A stretch of 64,000 nt of DNA from Paludibacter sp. (lineage in GTDB: Bacteria > Bacteroidota > Bacteroidia > Bacteroidales > Paludibacteraceae). The notes under the pieces are model-generated. The model did not search any database. It was not told the origin of the DNA and was given only the letters and a program-made list of their open reading frames with translations. Where the stretch lies: positions 1 to 64,000 of the forward strand of contig JAFLKK010000009.1 in assembly GCA_019163375.1 (NCBI GenBank), read 5' to 3'. The position numbers and the translations under genes are program-made. This document shows, piece after piece, positions 58,325 to 64,000 of the stretch (positions are counted from its first letter, which is position 1; the number at the start of each line of letters is the position of its first letter).

Positions 58325-59647
58325 TCAGTTATTAGTAACCTCTCCTGTTTTAAGATTAATAGTGATGTTATTATCCTTCGGTGCCGGATCTGTCCAAACA
58401 CTTTGAATAGCTCCACCCAATGTTGGAATGAGCTTGGATACAGTTTGAATATCGGTGTTATCACTTGCACTTGCAGTTTCGTCACCTGCATAATGTGCTA
58501 CAAACGCATTTGTAAATATATCATCGAGTTTATATCCGGTTACAGCACTTGCCGGAATATTGTACGGAGCGCTTGTAAGCATATAATAGCTGATCGTTTT
58601 CATTCCTGTTGTTAAGTAATCTCTTGCATAGGTTTGAAAATTAGTTCCTGTAGGAATGGTGCTGTATGTAACTCCATCAATTTTTCCTGAAGTGATTTTC
58701 AATGTTTTGTTTACTGTATTCAATGTGGCGATACGATACGGACATGATGCCGTAACTGTACTTCCGGTTTCAACATCGTAAATAAAACCTTTTGTTCCTG
58801 TGCCTTTGGCAATATCTTGAGCATGAAAGTGTCCTGTAAAGACCACATTCATTCCAGAGTCGGCCAAAGCGCTCGATACATTTTTCCAGTCGGCAATAAC
58901 ATATTCCGAGAACATGGTGCTTTGACCTGTAAAATGTTCAACCATTCCGTGATGCATCATCGAAAGTAAAACCTTATTTTTAGCTTTAGATTTTGTAATG
59001 ATTGATTTTACCCAGCTTAGAGTAGTTGTGGAAATACTTCCGGCAGTTTCGCTAGGAGTATAATGACATGCATCAATACCCATTACCCAAATTCCATTTA
59101 CGGGTTCTGATACATAACTCAATGAACTAGGGTCGCGTTCAACAGCATTTCCATATCCGCAGTTGGTGTAGATAGATGCGAAATCTGTAGCAGTTACATT
59201 TGAAATTGCAGTTTGTGTTGTTCCTGTGTAGCTATATGCGCTAGGGTTATTTACATCATGGTTGCCAGGTATTACTAATACTTTAATTCCATTGTCGGAC
59301 AAATCTTTGAACAATGCTGCCAATGCTTGATGATCTATTTTTTCACCATCTTTTGTTAAATCGCCGGTTATCAGTAAGAAATCCGGTTTTTCAGTCATTA
59401 CAGTTGCAAGTACATTTTTTAAAATTGCACTACTTTCAATAATTAATTTTCGATCGGCGGTCAGATAGCCTTGAAAATAGGCATTGGCCGGGAGGGTAAA
59501 CAGCGATGGATCGAAATAGTGGATGTCGGAAATAACCATAAATTTCACTGTTTCCGGAACTGTCTTGGTGTCATCGTTGCTTTTGCAACTGCTTGTCATT
59601 GCAATACATAATAAACAAATTAAATACACAAGTAAATTTTTTTTCAT
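58325..59647 (-). CDS. Metallophosphoesterase lipoprotein
   Basis: A 440-residue lipoprotein (lipobox MTSSC, C21). Calcineurin-like phosphoesterase motifs: ISDIHYFDP (about 39-47, DxH), LLITGDLTKDGEKIDH (GDxx, about 92-97), IPGNHDVNN (GNHD, about 126-129), MMHHGMVEH (about 230) and VFTGHFHAQD (GHxH, about 260). An additional C-terminal segment of about 150 residues follows. Related enzymes cleave phosphodiesters or phosphomonoesters at the cell surface. Substrate unknown. Monocistronic. Confidence 0.92.
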   Translation of the reverse strand: MKKNLLVYLICLLCIAMTSSCKSNDDTKTVPETVKFMVISDIHYFDPSLFTLPANAYFQGYLTADRKLIIESSAILKNVLATVMTEKPDFLLITGDLTKDGEKIDHQALAALFKDLSDNGIKVLVIPGNHDVNNPSAYSYTGTTQTAISNVTATDFASIYTNCGYGNAVERDPSSLSYVSEPVNGIWVMGIDACHYTPSETAGSISTTTLSWVKSIITKSKAKNKVLLSMMHHGMVEHFTGQSTMFSEYVIADWKNVSSALADSGMNVVFTGHFHAQDIAKGTGTKGFIYDVETGSTVTASCPYRIATLNTVNKTLKITSGKIDGVTYSTIPTGTNFQTYARDYLTTGMKTISYYMLTSAPYNIPASAVTGYKLDDIFTNAFVAHYAGDETASASDNTDIQTVSKLIPTLGGAIQSVWTDPAPKDNNITINLKTGEVTNN

Positions 59648-59796
59648 TCTTTTTATATTATAAGTTTTGTTTTGTAAAATAACCTAATTGTTGCTACATG
59701 AATATGTGTATACTGTTAAGGGTCTGTGACATTTTAAGAATAAACATTTTGAATATTCCATTGTTATAAGTTGTAAATTGTAATTTTCTACTTCAT

Positions 59797-62172
59797 ATGA
59801 AAAATTTCTTGTTCTTTTCTCTCATCGTACTTTCTTCTCAAGCTTTTGCTCAAAATGGTGTACTTAAAGGTCGCATTTACGATGCCAAAACCAATCAGGC
59901 TTTAGAGTTTGCTGCAATTTTAATTCAAGGTACCACAATTAGTTCCACAACTGATGTGGAAGGTAACTACACGTTTACTGGTCTCGAACCGGGTTTTAAA
60001 CGTTTAGTCATTAGTTTGGTGGGGTACGAAAAGACCATCTCGTCCGAAGTGCAGGTGCAGGGAAATCAAACAACCTTTTTGGATGTTGCGGTGGAGCAAA
60101 CAGCCGTTCAACTGTCGGAAGTAACGGTTCGTTCAAACATCAACATAAAAAAAATAGAAAGTCCGATTTCTGTCCTGTCCATTGGTGTTCAGGAAATTGA
60201 AAAAAGTGCAGGTGCCAACCGTGATGTTTCTAAGGTAGTGCAGGCATTGCCGGGAGTGGGTGCCACCGATCCAAATCGCAACGACCTGATAGTGCGTGGT
60301 GGAGGCCCTTCAGAGAATGTGTTTTATCTTGATGGTATCGAAATTCCTGTCATCAATCACTTTGCCACTCAAGGTTCGTCGGGTGGTACTGTGGGAGTTA
60401 TCAATCCCGATTTTGTACGCGAGATAAGCTTTTATACCGGTGCTTTTCCTGCCAACAGAGGCAATGCGCTCAGCTCGGTGATGGAAATAAAACAGAAAGA
60501 CGGCAGCAAAGATCGTTTGCATACCAAACTGTCGGTGGGTGCTTCGGATGCTGCGTTGACCATCGATGGACCGATTGGAAAGAAATCAACCTTTATCGTT
60601 TCGGCTCGTCAATCGTATTTGCAGTTTTTGTTTGCTGCCATTGGCTTGCCGTTTCTTCCCACCTACAATGATTTTCAGGTAAAATATAAAATTCAGTTGG
60701 ATAAAAAGAATGAGATTTCATTTATCGGCATTGGTGCTATCGACGACATGGTGCTCAATACCGGTATAAGCAACCCCACCGAAAGTCAGCGTTATTTGTT
60801 GGCTTATCTGCCCACCTATAAACAATGGAATTATACTGTCGGCACTGTTTACAAACATTATGGCGATACGCATTACGATACGTGGGTGCTTAGTCGTAAT
60901 ATGCTCCGCAATTCAAATTTCAAGTACGTGGAGAATGATGAAACGAAGGGAAAAACCTCGGATTACAAGTCGGACGAGGCCGAAAATAAGTTGCGCTTCG
61001 AACGCAATTATCCCGATTTACCCATCAAACTTTCGTACGGAGCCGGCATCAAGTATTCGCATTACACAAATGAAACAAGCCGAAAATTATATTTGAATAA
61101 CACAGTAACCAATTTAAATTATAACACCGCCATCAATTTGTTTGGTTATCAGGCTTTCGTACAGGCCTCCGACCAGTATTTTGATGATAAACTGAAATTA
61201 TCGCTGGGGATAAATTTTGCGGGGCTCAATTACAATGATAATATGCGCAATCCGTTCCATCAGTTTTCACCCCGACTGTCGGCTTCCTATCAGCTATCCG
61301 AAAAACTGGATTTGAACGCTAATGTCGGACGTTATGCGCTTCAACCTGCTTACACCACGCTGGGCTTTAAAAATACTGCAGGTGTCTTTGTAAACCAAAA
61401 TGAAAATTTGCGGTATACCATTTCCAATCAGGCCATCGTCGGATTCGATTATCGTCCCATGGACAAAGTGAGGATGACAGTGGAAGGTTTTTATAAGGGG
61501 TATCATTATTACCCTTTCTCAGTGGTAGATGGGTTGAGTATTGCCAGTAAAGGAACCGAATATGGGCAAGTGGGCGATGAAGAAATTGTTTCTACCGGAA
61601 AAGGTCGTGCTTATGGTATAGAATTTATGGCCAAAATAGTGGAAATGAATAAAATGAACCTAACGGCAACCTACACTTATTTCAGGAGTGAGTTTACCAA
61701 TCTGGCAGGCAATTATGTGCCTTCGTCGTGGGATACGCGTCATTTGCTCAATCTTATAGCCAGCTACAAACTTCCCAAAAACTGGAATGTGGCTATTCGC
61801 TGGCGTTTTGTGGGTGGTGCTCCTTATACACCTATCGATTCCAAATCGTATGTGAAGGCTGCATGGGACGTTACCAATCAGCCTTATCTGGATTATTCGA
61901 AGTTTAATACGCTTCAATTGCCTAATGCTCACCAACTGGATATGCGTATCGACAAGGAGTTTTATTTCAAAAAGTGGGTGCTGAACCTCTACACCGACAT
62001 TCAAAATGTATATAATTTCAAAACACAGGGTGCACCTGTTTATACCAATCTGGATGCAAATGGCGCGGTTATTCCTGATGCAAACGGCGATACCAGCAAA
62101 CAAGGGTTACGAACCCTCGACAGCTTTGCGGGTAATATCCTGCCAACCATTGGGATAATAATTAAGATTTAA
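59797..62172 (+). CDS. TonB-dependent receptor with carboxypeptidase-like N-domain
   Basis: A 791-residue outer-membrane receptor. Signal peptide about 1-18, then a carboxypeptidase-like regulatory domain (GVLKGRIYDAKTNQALEFAAILIQG), a plug domain (SVLSIGVQEIEKSAGANRDVSKVVQALPGVG, then DLIVRGGGPSENVFYLDGIEIP) and a 22-strand-type barrel. The rest has typical alternating aromatic strands and the protein ends with GNILPTIGIIIKI. No SusD-like partner is next to it, so it is not a Sus locus. Ligand unknown; iron, cobalamin or peptide are options. Confidence 0.93.
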   Translation: MKNFLFFSLIVLSSQAFAQNGVLKGRIYDAKTNQALEFAAILIQGTTISSTTDVEGNYTFTGLEPGFKRLVISLVGYEKTISSEVQVQGNQTTFLDVAVEQTAVQLSEVTVRSNINIKKIESPISVLSIGVQEIEKSAGANRDVSKVVQALPGVGATDPNRNDLIVRGGGPSENVFYLDGIEIPVINHFATQGSSGGTVGVINPDFVREISFYTGAFPANRGNALSSVMEIKQKDGSKDRLHTKLSVGASDAALTIDGPIGKKSTFIVSARQSYLQFLFAAIGLPFLPTYNDFQVKYKIQLDKKNEISFIGIGAIDDMVLNTGISNPTESQRYLLAYLPTYKQWNYTVGTVYKHYGDTHYDTWVLSRNMLRNSNFKYVENDETKGKTSDYKSDEAENKLRFERNYPDLPIKLSYGAGIKYSHYTNETSRKLYLNNTVTNLNYNTAINLFGYQAFVQASDQYFDDKLKLSLGINFAGLNYNDNMRNPFHQFSPRLSASYQLSEKLDLNANVGRYALQPAYTTLGFKNTAGVFVNQNENLRYTISNQAIVGFDYRPMDKVRMTVEGFYKGYHYYPFSVVDGLSIASKGTEYGQVGDEEIVSTGKGRAYGIEFMAKIVEMNKMNLTATYTYFRSEFTNLAGNYVPSSWDTRHLLNLIASYKLPKNWNVAIRWRFVGGAPYTPIDSKSYVKAAWDVTNQPYLDYSKFNTLQLPNAHQLDMRIDKEFYFKKWVLNLYTDIQNVYNFKTQGAPVYTNLDANGAVIPDANGDTSKQGLRTLDSFAGNILPTIGIIIKI

Positions 62173-62180
62173 TTTTTACA

Positions 62181-62217
62181 AAAAGCCCCCGAATCATTCA
62201 ACGATTCGGGGGCTTTT
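62181..62217. terminator. bidirectional terminator after the TonB receptor gene
   Basis: Perfect 15-bp stem AAAAGCCCCCGAATC/GATTCGGGGGCTTTT (62181-62195 with 62203-62217), 7-nt loop. It lies between convergent genes. Confidence 0.95.
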
Positions 62218-62226
62218 GTTCTCCTG

Positions 62227-64000
62227 TCAGGGTGCAACTTTATTTGCTTCAGGATACGCTATCCGGGTATGGTATATATTCTTGATTTTTTCTTTGAATA
62301 CTGATTTTACCGTTTCTACATCCCTAAAAGTAATCGGCGCATCTTTAAATTGACCATCAGCTATCTGGCTGTTAATCATACTTTCCACCATCTCATTGAT
62401 ACTTTCTTCGGTGTACACTCCCAAACTTCTCGAACGGGCTTCCACCGCATCGGCCATCATTAGGATAGCTGTTTCTTTATTGTTTGGTAGCGGACCCGGA
62501 TAGGTGAAGGCAGCGTCGTTGGGAGTTTTGTCGGGATAAGCGTTTATAAATGAAGTATAGAAAAATTTCGCTTTACCAAACCCATGATGCGTGCCAATAA
62601 AATTGATGATCTGTTCAGGTAAATGACTTTTCTTAGCAATCTCAATACCATCGGTTACGTGGCTGATGACAATTTTTGCTGCTTCTTCATAATCCATATC
62701 CGTAAGCGGATTTTTACCTCCCATTTGGTTTTCGGTAAAAAATTCGGGATGTTTCATTTTTCCAATGTCGTGATACAAAGCACCTGTTCTCACCAGCAGA
62801 CTATTCGCGTTAATCTTCTTGGCTGCTTCGGTAGCCAGATTCGAAACCTGAAGCGTGTGTTGAAATGTGCCCGGAGCCACTTCGGCAAATTTCATCATTA
62901 AATCACTATTGATATTAGTCAGTTCCACCAAAGTAACGCTGGATATTAGACTGAACATTTTCTCGAAAATATAAATCAAAACATAAGCAAAAAGCAAACA
63001 AGCACTGCTGATGGAGAAATATAGAATGGGTTGCCAATTGATTCTTTCTATATTTCCTTCCGAAATAAGTTGAAATGCCAGGTACATAATGCAATAACAT
63101 AGAAAGATATACAGCGCTGTTTGAGCTAGTTGCGAGCGTTGCGTCATGTCTTTTAAACTCGAAACGGCTGCCATTCCGATCGTAACTTGTAAAAGTATAA
63201 ACTGGAACGAGTTATCCACCATAAATGAAATGATGAGCATGGTACAGATATGCGCAAACAGTGCCGTACGCGGGTCAAAGAAAACCCGGATGATAATCGG
63301 AATGAGTGCGAATGGAACCATGTAATAGCTCAACGTGTCGTATTGCAGCGAGAATGCCGTCAGGCCTACTATCATTACGATGAGTAGCGATAGAAAGAGC
63401 AAATCGCCGAATTTATTGTAGATACGCGGACGGAACAGGTAGATGTACGAAAAGAATAAACAAATAATCCCGGAAATCATGATAATTTCGCCAACCACCA
63501 CAATGGCGGACTGTTGAATAGCTCCTTTTCGTTTTTCGTATTCAATTTTCAACGAACTCAGTTCCAGATAATTTGCAGGTGTTATTATTTCACCTCTGTC
63601 AATAATTCGTTGCCCGGTTTGCACCATTCCTGATGTCAGGGACAGGTTTTTCAGTAGGTCGGTTTTCGATAATTCGGTAGTGGCACTGTCGTACTTTAGA
63701 TTTTCCACCAGGTATACATTCAAATCGTACGATTTTATGGCCTCGGGAGCAGCTCGCAAAATTTCTTCGTAAGCAGTTTTTGGGGTATAGACATTTTGTA
63801 CTGCCAGGGTATTTGATACCCGGCTAGGAGTGATGCACGATATGTTCTCGCGCTTATCTTCCAATAATTTATTGTAATCAGCAACAGAAATAATCCCTAC
63901 AGCATAAATAGATTGAAATTTGCGTTTAATGTAATTCTGAGAAATAGGGAATTGACCGGTCTTTTTCTTCCAATCGGTAAATAATTTATTGATTTGCAGG
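62227..64000 (-). CDS. PgpH-type 7TM-HD phosphodiesterase, partial at the window edge
   Basis: Membrane-bound HD-domain phosphodiesterase; characterised relatives (PgpH) hydrolyse c-di-AMP. The frame stays open to the right edge of the window, so the N-terminus is missing. The visible part has the end of the extracellular 7TMR-HDED domain, about seven helices (IIMISGIICLFFSYIYLFRP onward), and a cytoplasmic HD domain: GTFQHTLQVSNLA, LYHDIGKMKHPEFF (metal-binding HD), VISHVTDG and GTHHG. c-di-AMP specificity is inferred from the family. Confidence 0.93.
   Translation of the reverse strand, partial: LQINKLFTDWKKKTGQFPISQNYIKRKFQSIYAVGIISVADYNKLLEDKRENISCITPSRVSNTLAVQNVYTPKTAYEEILRAAPEAIKSYDLNVYLVENLKYDSATTELSKTDLLKNLSLTSGMVQTGQRIIDRGEIITPANYLELSSLKIEYEKRKGAIQQSAIVVVGEIIMISGIICLFFSYIYLFRPRIYNKFGDLLFLSLLIVMIVGLTAFSLQYDTLSYYMVPFALIPIIIRVFFDPRTALFAHICTMLIISFMVDNSFQFILLQVTIGMAAVSSLKDMTQRSQLAQTALYIFLCYCIMYLAFQLISEGNIERINWQPILYFSISSACLLFAYVLIYIFEKMFSLISSVTLVELTNINSDLMMKFAEVAPGTFQHTLQVSNLATEAAKKINANSLLVRTGALYHDIGKMKHPEFFTENQMGGKNPLTDMDYEEAAKIVISHVTDGIEIAKKSHLPEQIINFIGTHHGFGKAKFFYTSFINAYPDKTPNDAAFTYPGPLPNNKETAILMMADAVEARSRSLGVYTEESINEMVESMINSQIADGQFKDAPITFRDVETVKSVFKEKIKNIYHTRIAYPEANKVAP

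Noticed and set aside
58221-58406. 61-codon plus-strand frame after the 57695 gene
   Set aside because: It overlaps the end of the metallophosphoesterase gene on the other strand and has no homology pattern or start context.

Overview
The window looks like chromosomal DNA of an anaerobic or fermentative member of the Bacteroidia (Bacteroidota). The evidence is a set of lineage-typical genes: a DUF4270 lipoprotein beside a GT5-only glycogen synthase, a DUF5686 carboxypeptidase-like protein, a TonB-dependent receptor with a carboxypeptidase-like N-terminus, a very large alpha-2-macroglobulin-like protein, and a Tgt without its zinc cysteines. Many promoters also fit the Bacteroidota pattern TTG-N19-TAnnTTTG, and signal peptides and lipoboxes are frequent. 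The genus cannot be fixed from the sequence alone. I see no phage, insertion sequence or CRISPR array; most of the window is ordinary core genome.

Layout. 1-6.7 kb: kup potassium transporter, a HipA-like kinase/DUF3037 pair, radA and a MATE exporter, all on the minus strand. 6.9-12.8 kb: the alpha-2-macroglobulin homologue. 12.9-21.9 kb (minus): pdxA, an amidase/golvesin/FN3 secreted protein, rlmN, a PpiD-like foldase and a CorC/HlyC-type protein. 22.1-23.2 kb: tRNA cluster with two tRNA-Lys(TTT) on plus and two tRNA-Val(TAC) on minus, plus a decayed tRNA fused to a GIY-YIG nuclease remnant. 23.5-31.8 kb: der, DUF4270 and glycogen synthase (minus), then panC-panD-hisH-tgt-lptG-like (plus). 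32-39 kb: an electron-transfer and sulfur-carrier operon with a divergent Crp/Fnr regulator. 39-46.6 kb: tcdA, a small winged-helix protein, tyrA, an AmpG-like MFS transporter with an extra periplasmic domain, an NTF2-like immunity-type lipoprotein, SpoIID, a transglutaminase and an XRE regulator. 46.7-46.9 kb: a 21-bp tandem array. 47.2-64 kb: phosphoglucomutase, an ACT/phenylacetate-CoA ligase/aminotransferase cluster, a HigBA toxin-antitoxin pair, YceI, DUF5686, a metallophosphoesterase, a TonB receptor and a PgpH-type HD phosphodiesterase that runs off the right edge.

The most interesting system lies at 31,975-39,012. A minus-strand operon reads DsrE-like, TusA, MvhD/FlpD-like, QmoA-like HdrA, QmoB-like HdrA, winged-helix regulator, QmoC-like HdrC/membrane fusion. 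Divergent from it is a regulator that combines FNR-like cluster cysteines with a CRP-like recognition helix. A TGTGAT-N4-ATCACA palindrome overlaps the -33 element of the regulator's own promoter. No aprAB, dsrAB, sat or HdrB-type (CCG) gene is present. I read this as a quinone-linked Hdr/Qmo-like complex dedicated to sulfur-carrier proteins and controlled by an oxygen- or NO-sensitive factor. The parts are seen in the sequence; the joint function is inference.

A second theme is the intergenic DNA. It is full of short palindromes and tandem repeats, several of which belong to recognisable families within this window. Examples are a GTAGAG..CTCTAC palindrome present both between genes and in frame inside spoIID, a 27-bp inverted-repeat pair around the tyrA promoter, and a 38-bp family in inverted orientation on both sides of the phenylacetate-CoA ligase gene.
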